NCBI GenBank assembly: GCA_001767525.1
Contig: MELF01000035.1
Span: 1-64,000 of the forward strand
Direction: 5' to 3'
From: Acidobacteria bacterium RIFCSPLOWO2_12_FULL_68_19
GTDB lineage: Bacteria > Acidobacteriota > Vicinamibacteria > Vicinamibacterales > UBA2999
Length of the DNA: 64,000 nt
This document shows positions 8,575-16,709 of the stretch, piece after piece (position 1 is the first letter of the stretch; each line of letters starts with the position of its first letter). Made by a program: the position numbers and the translations under genes. Under the pieces are notes generated by a model. That model was not told the DNA's origin. It did not search any database and worked only from the letters and a program-made list of their open reading frames with translations.

Positions 8575-8705
8575 GCGTGCTCCCGGGAGGACACCCGGGG
8601 ATTCTTCGAAGATCGGCGTGTTTCGAGCACGCCCCAGCCTGGCAAAGTCTTTGCCTCGCTCGTTGACGAGGGGGACGACCCCCAATCAGCCAGGAGGAGA
8701 GACTC

Positions 8706-9248
8706 ATGGGTGCCAGGGTTGTGGCCACGGTCATCGTCATCGTCGCGGTGAGCGCGCCAGCCTGGGCGGCGGATCGGGAAGATCTGCAGATCTTTCAGGA
8801 CGTTTCGCGGCAGGTTCTGCGGTATCCGCATTTCACCATCTTCGACAGCATCCACGCCCGGGTGGAGGACGGCGTCGTGACGCTCGGCGGAAAGGTCACG
8901 ATGCCCTACAAGCGCGCGGATCTGGCGGCGCGCGCGGCCCGGGTCAGCGGCGTCGCCGAGGTCCGTAACGAGATCGCCGTGCTGCCGGTGTCGTCATGGG
9001 ACGACGAGCTGCGATTCCGGATCGCCCGGGCGATCTACGGCAACTCCAGCTTCTGGACCTACGGAGCGATGGCGAACCCGCCGATCCACATCGTCGTGGA
9101 GAACGGCCGCGTCACGCTGGAAGGAGTGGTGAACAGCAACGTGGACCGGATGATCGCCCGCTCGATCGCGAGCTCGTTCGGCGCGTTCTCGGTGACGAAC
9201 AATCTGAAGACCGACGCCGAGATCAGCGCGGAGCTGGAGCGGCTGTAG
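8706..9248 (+). CDS. Exported two-BON-domain protein
   Basis: This 180-aa protein has a Sec signal peptide (ARVVATVIVIVAVSAPAWA) and two BON domains: about 30-95 (HFTIFDSIHARVEDGVVTLGGKVT) and about 105-175 (PPIHIVVENGRVTLEGVVNSNVDRMIA). BON proteins of the OsmY/Kon type bind membranes and act in envelope stress. It has a strong Shine-Dalgarno (GGAGGAG) before ATG 8706, unlike many genes nearby. Its 3' end overlaps the convergent lipoprotein gene by 26 bp. Confidence 0.9.
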   Translation: MGARVVATVIVIVAVSAPAWAADREDLQIFQDVSRQVLRYPHFTIFDSIHARVEDGVVTLGGKVTMPYKRADLAARAARVSGVAEVRNEIAVLPVSSWDDELRFRIARAIYGNSSFWTYGAMANPPIHIVVENGRVTLEGVVNSNVDRMIARSIASSFGAFSVTNNLKTDAEISAELERL

Positions 9249-9963
9249 GGCGCTGGCGGCCCCGGCGGCTGATCCACCAGATCGCCGCCGCGAGCGTCGC
9301 CAACGCGGCCACGGCCGTCGCCCCGAACAGCAGCAGCGTTCTGACGAGAATGGAGGTCGGTTCGAGATGGACCTGGATCTCGACCGGCCTCCCGGCCAGT
9401 CGATCCGCGAGCGACTGTTCCCACGCCAGGATGTTCCCCCGCTCGACCTCTCCGGACGGCGCGTTGTGAAACACGACCTCGCTCGGCAGGTGGACTCGGA
9501 ACGCGACGAGCTCGCTGCCGGTCCAGTCCCCGTCCGCGGCGGCTTCCGCCGGCGGCCCCACCGTCTGCCGGAACTCCAGCACGTCACCGCGGCGATCGAA
9601 CCGGTATGACGACCACGCAAACGGCGCGATCCGCGCCAACTGCCGCACGTCGTCCACCTGGACGCTCACGTTCACGAAGCGCCGCCCGTCGCGGCGCGAG
9701 AGGCTGACCGATACCGGCACCGCTGGAGCGCCGAAGAACCGGCGCACGCCGTCGGGATCGATGCGCGCGCGCCGGTCGGGATCGAGCGTCGCGCCGCGGA
9801 GCGCGACGAGCGACGCCACCGAGGCGTAGACGTTGAGCGTGGCCGAGCGGTCGAGCGCGAGATACAACTCTTCCTCGTACTCGTACTCGGGCTTGAAGAC
9901 GCCGCCGCAGCCGATCGCGGCCGCGCAGACGATCGCCAGCAGCAGAACCCTCACAAGTCCCAA
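9223..9963 (-). CDS. Lipoprotein with C-terminal membrane anchor, unknown function
   Basis: I place the start at TTG 9961-9963, preceded by AGAGG with 6-nt spacing, giving 246 aa. A longer frame to 10083 exists, but its N-terminus comes from the low-complexity word element. The first 19 residues form a lipoprotein signal ending AIGC. A beta-rich periplasmic domain follows, with an acidic YEYEEEL start. The C-terminus is a transmembrane helix (about 215-235, TLLLFGATAVAALATLAAAIWW) and an Arg-rich tail. I do not recognise the family. It is convergent with the BON gene and divergent from polA. Confidence 0.8.
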   Translation of the reverse strand: MGLVRVLLLAIVCAAAIGCGGVFKPEYEYEEELYLALDRSATLNVYASVASLVALRGATLDPDRRARIDPDGVRRFFGAPAVPVSVSLSRRDGRRFVNVSVQVDDVRQLARIAPFAWSSYRFDRRGDVLEFRQTVGPPAEAAADGDWTGSELVAFRVHLPSEVVFHNAPSGEVERGNILAWEQSLADRLAGRPVEIQVHLEPTSILVRTLLLFGATAVAALATLAAAIWWISRRGRQRPTAAPAPR

Positions 9964-10000
9964 TGATATCCTCTGGATGTTGACGGCTCTGGGCCGTGGG

Positions 10001-10047
10001 CTGTGGGCTTCAGGCAGAGGCGAGTTCATAGCCGGTCCAGCCCACAG
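10001..10047. repeat. Word element with 9-bp inverted repeat upstream of polA
   Basis: CTGTGGGCT (10001-10009) pairs with AGCCCACAG (10039-10047). The flank repeats TGGGC/GTGGGC words (9985-10010). GGGCTTCAGGC (10005-10015) recurs exactly at 51707-51717. Confidence 0.5.
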
Positions 10048-10069
10048 TCCGGAACCGAACGCCTGACGC

Positions 10070-12826
10070 ATGTCACGTCCCACGCTGTACCTGATCGACG
10101 GCAGCTCCCAGATGTATCGCGCCTACCATGCATTTCGCGGGCGGGGACTGTCGGATCAGGAAGGGCACAGCACGCACGCCGTCTACGTGTTCGTGACGAT
10201 GCTGCGGAAGCTGGTCAAGGAGCACGCCCCGCAGTTCATCGCCGCCTCGTTCGATCTCGCCGGGCCGACCTTTCGCGACGCGCTCGTGGCGGACTACAAG
10301 GCGACGCGCGCCGCCATGCCTGACGACCTCGCCGAGCAGATCAAGTGGGTCCACGAAGCGTGCGAAGCGCTCGGCGTGCCGATCGTCACCGCACCCGGCT
10401 ACGAAGCCGACGACGTCATCGGCACGATGGCGACGCGAGCGACGGCGGCGGGCTTCGACGTCGCGATCGTGTCGATCGACAAGGATTTCTTCCAGTTGGT
10501 GCAAGACGAACGGGCGGAGCCCCCGCCTGGCACGCCTGCGCCGCCGGGTGCCATACGCGTGTACGACCCGCGCGAGGACGGCGCGTGGTACGACGAGGCC
10601 GCCGTGCAGGAGAAGTTCGGCGTCGCCCCGACGCACGTCGTCGACGTGCTGGCGCTCGTGGGCGACGCGAGCGACAACGTCGCCGGCGTCCCCGGCGTCG
10701 GCAAGAAAGGCGCCATCGATCTGATCGGCGCCTTCGGCAGCCTCGACGCGCTGCTCGATCGGGCCGGGGAGCTGCCCCAGCGCAAGTACCGCGAGGCGCT
10801 GCTGGCGGGCCGGGAGGACGCGCTCCGAAGCCGCGAGCTCGTGACGATCCGGTGCGACGTGCCGCTCGAGATCGACTTCGAGTCGCTGCGATACCGCGGG
10901 GCGGCGCGGGAGCGCTGCTACGAGCTGTTCTCGCGGATGGCGTTCCGCTCGCTCGTCAACGAGTACGCCCCGACCGCCGACACGATCCAGAGAGACTACG
11001 CCCTGGTGAGGTCGATGGCGGAGCTCGGGCGGCTCGTCGCGGCCCTCCGCGAGGCCGGGGAGTTCGCGCTGCGGGTGATTCCCGACGACCCGTTCGCCAT
11101 GCGCGCGGCTATCGTGGGCATCGCCTTTTCAACCTCCGATCGACAGGCGCGGTACCTGCCGCTCGGGCACGCGGGCGGCGGCGGACACGATCTCCTGTCG
11201 GCGGCGATGGGTCCGCCACAGGCCGAGGGGAGGGCCTGGCTCGAACAGCTGAAGCCGCTCTTCGAGGACCGGGCGATCCGCAAGGTCGGACACGACCTCA
11301 AGTTCGACACGGTCGTGCTGCGAAACCACGGCATCGAGCTGCGCGGCGCGGCGTTCGACTCGATGCTGGCGAGCTACCTGCTCGACGCGACACGGCCGGG
11401 GCACCCGCTCGAGGAGACCGCGCTCGAGCACCTCGGCTACAAGGCCCTGACCGAGGAGGACGTGTGCGGCCGCGGGGCGAAGGCGGTGCGGCTCGCCTCG
11501 CTCGCGCCGGAAGCGGCGCTCACCTTCGCGGGCGAGCGCGCCGACCTGGCGCGGCAGCTCGTGCACCGCCTCGGCCCGCTCCTCGCGAGCGACCGGCTCG
11601 ACGGCGTGTTCCGCGATTTGGAGATGCCCCTCGTCCCGGTGCTGGCCGACATCGAGCGCGCCGGCATCCTCATCGACGGGCCTGCGCTCGCGGCGCAGTC
11701 GCAGCACATCGAGGGAGAGCTGGCGCGCGGCACCGCGCGGATCTACGAGCTCGCCGGCGGGCAGTTCAACATCAACTCGCCGAAGCAGCTGGGCGAGATC
11801 CTGTTCGAGAAACTGCAGCTCCCCTCGCTCAAGAAGACCGGCAAGACGCGCTCGGCCTCGACCGCGGTTGACGTGCTGGAGGAGCTCGCGCTCGTCCACG
11901 AGCTGCCGCGGCTGATTCTCGAGTGGCGGGCGCTGCACAAGCTGAAGAGCACGTACATCGACGCGCTGCCGCAGCTCGTTCACCCGGTGACCGGCCGGGT
12001 GCACACCTCGTTCAACCAGGCGGTCGCGGCCACGGGCCGGCTGAGCAGCTCCGATCCGAACCTGCAGAACATTCCTATTCGCACCGAGCTCGGGCGGCAG
12101 ATCCGACGGGCGTTCGTCGCCGCGCCCGGGCACGTGCTCGTCTCGGCCGACTATTCCCAGATCGAGCTGCGGGTGCTCGCGCACCTGGCCGACGAGGACG
12201 CGCTCATCGAGGCGTTCCGCGCGGGCGAGGACATCCACGACCGCACGGCCCTGAAGGTCTTCGGCCCGACGAGCGGCCTCGACCGCCACGAGCTCCGCCG
12301 CCGGGCGAAGATCGTCAACTACGCGCTCCTGTACGGAAAGACCGCCTTCACGCTCGCCAGGGACATTGGCGTCACAAAGGAAGCCGCGCAGGCGTTCATC
12401 GACGCCTATTTCGCCGGCTATCCGAAGGTGCGCGGCTTCATCGACGAGCTCCTCCTGCGGGCGCGGGACACCGGCGTCGTCAAGACGATGTTCGGGCGGC
12501 GGCGGCTGGTGCCGGAGCTGAACAGCCGCAACGGACAGATCCGCGCGGCCGCCGAGCGCGCCGCCGTCAACATGCCGATTCAGGGGACGGCGGCCGACAT
12601 CCTCAAGAAGGCGATGATCGCGGTGCACGCCGAACTGCCCCGCTGCGGTCTTCGCGCGCGGATGATCCTCACCGTCCACGACGAGCTGCTCTTCGAGGCG
12701 CCGAAGGAGGAAGCCGCCCGCACCGCCGAAACCGTCCGCGCGCAGATGGAGGGCGTGGTGGCACTCAAAGTCCCGCTCACGGTCGACGTGGGGATTGCGG
12801 AGAACTGGCGGGACGCCAAGCCGTAA
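10070..12826 (+). CDS. polA: DNA polymerase I
   Basis: This 918-aa family A polymerase serves repair and Okazaki-fragment maturation. Residues 1-300 are the 5'-3' exonuclease with its acidic clusters (GYEADDVIG, SIDKDFFQL, GDASDNVAGVPGVGKKGA). Residues about 310-500 occupy the 3'-5' exonuclease position, but Exo I (normally D-x-E) reads EFALRVIPDD near 330, and the Exo III Tyr is Phe (FAGERAD near 488). Exo II survives as KVGHDLKFD. Proofreading is therefore probably weak or absent, as in Taq-type enzymes. Polymerase motifs are intact: A DYSQIELR near 693, the O-helix KIVNYALLYGK near 747, and C VHDELLFE near 868. Confidence 0.96.
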   Translation: MSRPTLYLIDGSSQMYRAYHAFRGRGLSDQEGHSTHAVYVFVTMLRKLVKEHAPQFIAASFDLAGPTFRDALVADYKATRAAMPDDLAEQIKWVHEACEALGVPIVTAPGYEADDVIGTMATRATAAGFDVAIVSIDKDFFQLVQDERAEPPPGTPAPPGAIRVYDPREDGAWYDEAAVQEKFGVAPTHVVDVLALVGDASDNVAGVPGVGKKGAIDLIGAFGSLDALLDRAGELPQRKYREALLAGREDALRSRELVTIRCDVPLEIDFESLRYRGAARERCYELFSRMAFRSLVNEYAPTADTIQRDYALVRSMAELGRLVAALREAGEFALRVIPDDPFAMRAAIVGIAFSTSDRQARYLPLGHAGGGGHDLLSAAMGPPQAEGRAWLEQLKPLFEDRAIRKVGHDLKFDTVVLRNHGIELRGAAFDSMLASYLLDATRPGHPLEETALEHLGYKALTEEDVCGRGAKAVRLASLAPEAALTFAGERADLARQLVHRLGPLLASDRLDGVFRDLEMPLVPVLADIERAGILIDGPALAAQSQHIEGELARGTARIYELAGGQFNINSPKQLGEILFEKLQLPSLKKTGKTRSASTAVDVLEELALVHELPRLILEWRALHKLKSTYIDALPQLVHPVTGRVHTSFNQAVAATGRLSSSDPNLQNIPIRTELGRQIRRAFVAAPGHVLVSADYSQIELRVLAHLADEDALIEAFRAGEDIHDRTALKVFGPTSGLDRHELRRRAKIVNYALLYGKTAFTLARDIGVTKEAAQAFIDAYFAGYPKVRGFIDELLLRARDTGVVKTMFGRRRLVPELNSRNGQIRAAAERAAVNMPIQGTAADILKKAMIAVHAELPRCGLRARMILTVHDELLFEAPKEEAARTAETVRAQMEGVVALKVPLTVDVGIAENWRDAKP

Positions 12827-12827
12827 C

Positions 12828-12862
12828 CCTGCAGGCCAGGCCTCGGGCCTCCTGCTTCCAGC
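12828..12862. repeat. GGCC-rich word element after polA
   Basis: CAGGCCAGGCCTCGGGCC words immediately follow the polA stop and share vocabulary with 938-1012 and 25155-25195. It may act as a transcription end or spacer. Confidence 0.4.
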
Positions 12863-12962
12863 TCTCCTTCACCTCTATCCCGGATGCGAAGCTTCGCTGC
12901 CATGCGATCACTCCGGGCGCGGGGAGCGGACCGCGTCCTCGCATTCGGCCGATGGGCCGCAT

Positions 12963-12968
12963 TACAAT
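12963..12968 (+). promoter_or_regulatory. -10 hexamer TACAAT, 9 nt before pcnB ATG
   Basis: TACAAT plus 9 nt leads to ATG 12978, a near-leaderless arrangement. It also supports choosing this start over the longer open frame. Confidence 0.5.
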
Positions 12969-12977
12969 TCCCTCTGG

Positions 12978-14309
12978 ATGCGCACGCCGCTCGTCGTGCC
13001 CCGGGCGGGGCACACGATTTCGCGCAAGCAGATCGACCCCGACGCGCTCCGCGTCCTCTACCGGCTGCACGAGCACCAGTACGTCGCCTACCTCGTCGGC
13101 GGCAGCGTTCGCGATCTGCTCCTTGGGCTCCGGCCGAAGGATTTCGACATCGGCACCTCCGCGCACCCCTACCAGGTGAAGCGTCTGTTCCGGAACTGCT
13201 GGATCATCGGCCGGCGCTTCCGCCTGGCCCACGTCCGCTTCGGGTCGAAGACCGTCGAGGTGGCGACCTTCAGGCGACAGCTGACGCCGCAGGAGCTGGC
13301 GGGGGTCGATGCCCAGCCGCCGCACGGGATCCCGATCGGAGGCGCGGCAGACCATGGACACGTGCGGCTGCTCCACCGCGACAACACGTTCGGGACGCCG
13401 GAAGAAGACGCCTTCCGGCGTGATTTCACAATCAACGCGCTCTTCTACGACATCGGCTCCCTGTCGATCATCGACTACACGGGCGGGCTCGACGACCTGC
13501 GCAATCGCCTCATCCGGTCGATCGGCGATCCCGGCGAACGGTTCGTCGAGGACCCGGTGCGGATGCTGCGCGCCGTCGCCATGGCGGCGCGGCTCGAGTT
13601 CGCGATCGATCCGCCGATCGAGGCGGCCATCGCGACCTACCGCGCCGAGATTGCCAAGAGCGCGCCGGCCCGCCTGATCGAGGAGCTGTACAAGCTCCTG
13701 CGGTCGGGCGCCTCCGAGCGCGCATTCCGCATGCTGGCCGAGCGGCGGCTCCTCGAACAGGTCGCGGCGCCGCTGCAGAGGGGCGGCAGCGAGGCGCTCT
13801 GGCGCTCGCTCGCCGCGCTCGACGCCTACCGGCGGCGCTTCGCGGCGGCCCCCGACACACTGACCAATCCGGTCCTGCTCGGCTCGCTCCTCGTGCCGCT
13901 CGGCGGCGCCGGCGGCGTGCTCGCGCCGCATCGCGTGGCCGCCGGCGACCGCGAGCCGGCGCCCTCGATTGGTATGCTGCCGCTGGCGCGCCGCGACGTC
14001 GATCGCCTGCGACAGATCCTCGGCCTCGAGCGGCGGATGCTCGACATGGGCCTGTCGCCGCGAGCCCGCCGGGCGCTGACGCACCGCGGGCCGTTTCAGG
14101 AGACGCTCACCTGGCTCGACGTCCACGGACACGCGCCGGAGGTGGTGGAGCACTGGCGCGGCTTCATCGAGGCGGCGGGGACGTTCGAGGCGAAGGAGGA
14201 AGCGGAGGTCGCCGAGCCCCGGAAACGGCGCCGGCGACGCAGGGGGCGACGGCGGCGTCCGTTCATTGCCCACGACACACCCAGACACCGAGACACAGAA
14301 GAAAAGTAA
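12978..14309 (+). CDS. pcnB: Poly(A) polymerase / tRNA nucleotidyltransferase family (PcnB-type)
   Basis: This 443-aa class II nucleotidyltransferase has the active-site signature LVGGSVRDLLLGLRPKDFDIGTSA (two Asp) near 30-55, then RRDFTINALFYD and DP[VR]RMLRAVAMAARLEF. The RNA-binding helical domain follows. A basic RRRRRGRRRRPF-like tail (about 420-430) is typical of PcnB-type enzymes. The last residues (D-T-P-R-H-R-D-T-E-E-K) are encoded by the left arm of the 14283-14339 hairpin element, so the native C-terminus may have been replaced. Poly(A) versus CCA specificity cannot be told from sequence alone. Start chosen at ATG 12978. Confidence 0.88.
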   Translation: MRTPLVVPRAGHTISRKQIDPDALRVLYRLHEHQYVAYLVGGSVRDLLLGLRPKDFDIGTSAHPYQVKRLFRNCWIIGRRFRLAHVRFGSKTVEVATFRRQLTPQELAGVDAQPPHGIPIGGAADHGHVRLLHRDNTFGTPEEDAFRRDFTINALFYDIGSLSIIDYTGGLDDLRNRLIRSIGDPGERFVEDPVRMLRAVAMAARLEFAIDPPIEAAIATYRAEIAKSAPARLIEELYKLLRSGASERAFRMLAERRLLEQVAAPLQRGGSEALWRSLAALDAYRRRFAAAPDTLTNPVLLGSLLVPLGGAGGVLAPHRVAAGDREPAPSIGMLPLARRDVDRLRQILGLERRMLDMGLSPRARRALTHRGPFQETLTWLDVHGHAPEVVEHWRGFIEAAGTFEAKEEAEVAEPRKRRRRRRGRRRRPFIAHDTPRHRDTEEK

Positions 14310-14339
14310 GGATTCTCAGTGTCTCGGTGTCTCGGTGTT
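14283..14339. terminator. 14-bp perfect inverted repeat (CACCGAGACAC word), convergent terminator
   Basis: AGACACCGAGACAC (14283-14296) is repeated as its exact complement at 14319-14332 with a 22-nt loop, and CTCGGTGT occurs once more after it. It lies between the convergent pcnB and serC ends and could stop both transcripts. The left arm is inside pcnB coding. Confidence 0.65.
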
Positions 14340-14356
14340 CCGTGTGGAGCGGAGTC

Positions 14357-15448
14357 TCAGCCGTGCTTCCGCTCGAACTCCCGCATGAACCCGACCAGCG
14401 CGTCGACGCCCTCTTCCGGGAACGCGTTGTAGATTGACGCGCGCATGCCGCCGACGGAGCGGTGCCCCTTCAGGCCGTCGAGCCCGGCGGCGGTCGACTC
14501 TTTCACAAAGAGCTTCTCGAGCTCCTCGCTTGGCAGCCGGAACGTCGCGTTCATGAGCGACCGGCTCTCCTTCTGCGCGGTTCCGCGGTAGAACCCGGTT
14601 CGATCGACCTCCGCATAGAGCTTCGCCGCCTTGCGCTGATTGATCCGGGCAATCGCCGGCAGCCCGCCGAGCGAGCGCAGCCACTTCACGGTCAGCCCGA
14701 GGATGTAGACTCCGAATGTGTTCGGCGTGTTGTACAGCGAGTTGTTCTCCGCGTGGACGCGGTAGTTCAGCATGACCGGGAGCGAATCGACCGACCGCGA
14801 GAGCAGGTCCTCGCGGAGGATGACGAGCGTCACGCCCGACGGCCCGAGGTTCTTCTGGGCGCCCGCGTAGATCACGCCGAAGCGGCTGACGTCGATCGGA
14901 GCGCTGAACATATCCGACGACGTGTCGGCGGCGAGCGGCGCCCCGCCCGTCTCCGGCGGCGTCTTCCACGCGGTCCCCTCGATCGTGTTGTTCGTCGTGA
15001 TGTGCACGTAGGCGGCGCCCGGCGTCAACCGCAGCTCCTCCTGCCGCGGGATGCGCGTGTAGAGGTCGGCCTTGGTCGTGGCCGCGATGTTCACCGTGCC
15101 GACCTTCTTCGCCTCCTTCGCCGCCTTGTCCGCCCACGACCCGGTGTCGATGTAGTCGGCGGTGGCGCCCGGCGTCAGCAGGTTCATCGGCACCATCGAG
15201 AACTGCAGCGTGGCGCCTCCCTGCAGCATCAGGATCCGGTAATCGGCGGGAACGTCGGCCAGGGCACGGATGTCCGCAATCGCCGTGTTCAGCAGATCCT
15301 CGAACGTCTTCGAGCGGTGGCTGATCTCCATCACCGACATGCCGACGCCCGGCAGCGACACGAGGTCGCGCTGCGCTTCCTCGAGCACCGGCAGCGGGAG
15401 CACGGCAGGACCGGCGGAAAAATTGTAGATGCGCGTGGTGGTTGGCAT
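14357..15448 (-). CDS. serC: Phosphoserine aminotransferase
   Basis: This 363-aa PLP enzyme of serine synthesis converts 3-phosphohydroxypyruvate to O-phosphoserine. It has the N-terminal NFSAGPAVLP motif, ISHRSKTFEDLL, LQGGATLQFSMVPMN, and the PLP lysine in YAGAQKNLGPSGVT. Its ATG lies 4 bp after the serA stop, so the two are co-transcribed. Length matches the family. It ends at the pcnB/serC convergent hairpin. Confidence 0.97.
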   Translation of the reverse strand: MPTTTRIYNFSAGPAVLPLPVLEEAQRDLVSLPGVGMSVMEISHRSKTFEDLLNTAIADIRALADVPADYRILMLQGGATLQFSMVPMNLLTPGATADYIDTGSWADKAAKEAKKVGTVNIAATTKADLYTRIPRQEELRLTPGAAYVHITTNNTIEGTAWKTPPETGGAPLAADTSSDMFSAPIDVSRFGVIYAGAQKNLGPSGVTLVILREDLLSRSVDSLPVMLNYRVHAENNSLYNTPNTFGVYILGLTVKWLRSLGGLPAIARINQRKAAKLYAEVDRTGFYRGTAQKESRSLMNATFRLPSEELEKLFVKESTAAGLDGLKGHRSVGGMRASIYNAFPEEGVDALVGFMREFERKHG

Positions 15449-15452
15449 GTCC

Positions 15453-16676
15453 CTATATTTTCACAACATGGAGGCTCAGGATGTCCTGATTTCCCGCCTG
15501 GATCGCCCGCAGCAGATCGGGCGCCGGCTCGCCGTCGAGATTGATGCGCGCAACGGCCGCTTCGGCCCCCTCGAAGATCACGTTCTCGGTTTCCTGCGCG
15601 TTGAGATCGCGCGCGCGAAGCTCGGCGAACACGTGCGCCAGCACGCCGGGACGGTCGCGGTGGCGCACGACGAGCGTGTGCGTGGCGGGGGTGCGCCGCG
15701 CCAGATTGACCACGTTCGGCACCTTGCCGGTGTCCTTGTAGGTCCCGACGATGCGGACGACTTCGGCGGCGATGGCTTCCTGCGCCTGCTCGGTGGAGGC
15801 GCCGATGTGGTGCGTACCGTAGACGTGCGGACTCGCGGCGAGCGGCGGGAAAAATTCCGCGGGCGCCTCGGCCGGCTCTCCCCGGAACACGTCGGCGGCC
15901 GCGCGGACGCCGCGCGTGTCTATCGCCTGGCGGAGCGCTTCCTCGTCCACCAGCTCCGCCCGTGCCGTGTTCACGAAGAGCGCGCCCGGCTTCAGCCGGC
16001 TGAGAATCCCCGCGCCAACGAAGTTCTCCGTCTCGGGCGTGAGCGCCAGGTGCACGCTCAGCGCGTCGGACCGGCCGGCGACGTCCTCGGGTGAATCGAC
16101 GACGATGACATCGAGATCGTGCGGCAGCGCCGCCAACGCGGCGGCCCCCTCGCGCAGGAAGCGCGGGCTCCACACGACGACATCCATGCCGAGCGCCCGG
16201 GCGCGGCGCGCCACCTCCTGCCCGATGCTGCCGAATCCGAGCAGGCCGAGCGTGCGGCCGTACAGCCCGCGCGCCCTGGCGTACTCCTTCTTGTTCCAGC
16301 GTCCGGCGCGCAGGTCGGCCACGTTGTCCGGGATGCGCCGATCGAGTGCGATGAGCAGCCCGAGGGCGAGCTCGGCGACGGCGATGGCGTTGCGCCCGGG
16401 ACAGTTCGAGACGTAGATGCCGCGACGCGCGGCGGCGGCGACGTCGATCGTGTTGATGCCGGCGCCCGCCCGCACCACCAGCGACAGCTCGCCCGTATCG
16501 AGCATCGCCGCGGTCACGCGGGTCGAGCGGACCACCAGCACTTCGGCCGCAGACGAGGTGAGCGCGCCGACGAGCGCGTCGCCCGCGAGCTCCGGCTGGT
16601 AGAGCACGTCGCAGCCGGCGGCCCTCAGGCCGTCGAGCCCGGACTTCTCGAACGCGTCGGCAACGAGAACTTTCAT
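15453..16676 (-). CDS. serA: D-3-phosphoglycerate dehydrogenase with ACT domain
   Basis: This 407-aa enzyme catalyses the first step of serine synthesis. Residues 1-310 are the D-2-hydroxyacid dehydrogenase fold, with the NAD motif GLLGFGSIGQEVARRA near 145, catalytic Arg in VNTARAELVDE, and catalytic His in GTHHIGAST. The C-terminal ACT domain (about 330-407, HTLVVRHRDRPGVLAHVF) probably gives serine feedback. It is second in the DUF1015-serA-serC operon. The upstream 33-bp gap holds a perfect 9-bp hairpin. Confidence 0.95.
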   Translation of the reverse strand: MKVLVADAFEKSGLDGLRAAGCDVLYQPELAGDALVGALTSSAAEVLVVRSTRVTAAMLDTGELSLVVRAGAGINTIDVAAAARRGIYVSNCPGRNAIAVAELALGLLIALDRRIPDNVADLRAGRWNKKEYARARGLYGRTLGLLGFGSIGQEVARRARALGMDVVVWSPRFLREGAAALAALPHDLDVIVVDSPEDVAGRSDALSVHLALTPETENFVGAGILSRLKPGALFVNTARAELVDEEALRQAIDTRGVRAAADVFRGEPAEAPAEFFPPLAASPHVYGTHHIGASTEQAQEAIAAEVVRIVGTYKDTGKVPNVVNLARRTPATHTLVVRHRDRPGVLAHVFAELRARDLNAQETENVIFEGAEAAVARINLDGEPAPDLLRAIQAGNQDILSLHVVKI

Positions 16677-16682
16677 AGGCGC

Positions 16683-16704
16683 GGCGGGTCCGACAGGACC
16701 CGCC
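16683..16704. repeat. Perfect 9-bp hairpin between DUF1015 gene and serA
   Basis: GGCGGGTCC-GACA-GGACCCGCC occupies most of the 33-bp intra-operon gap. It could be an mRNA-processing or attenuation stem that changes the serA:DUF1015 ratio, or one of the word elements. The GGCGGGTCC word recurs inside the cupin gene near 28990-29015. Confidence 0.6.
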
Positions 16705-16709
16705 CTACG

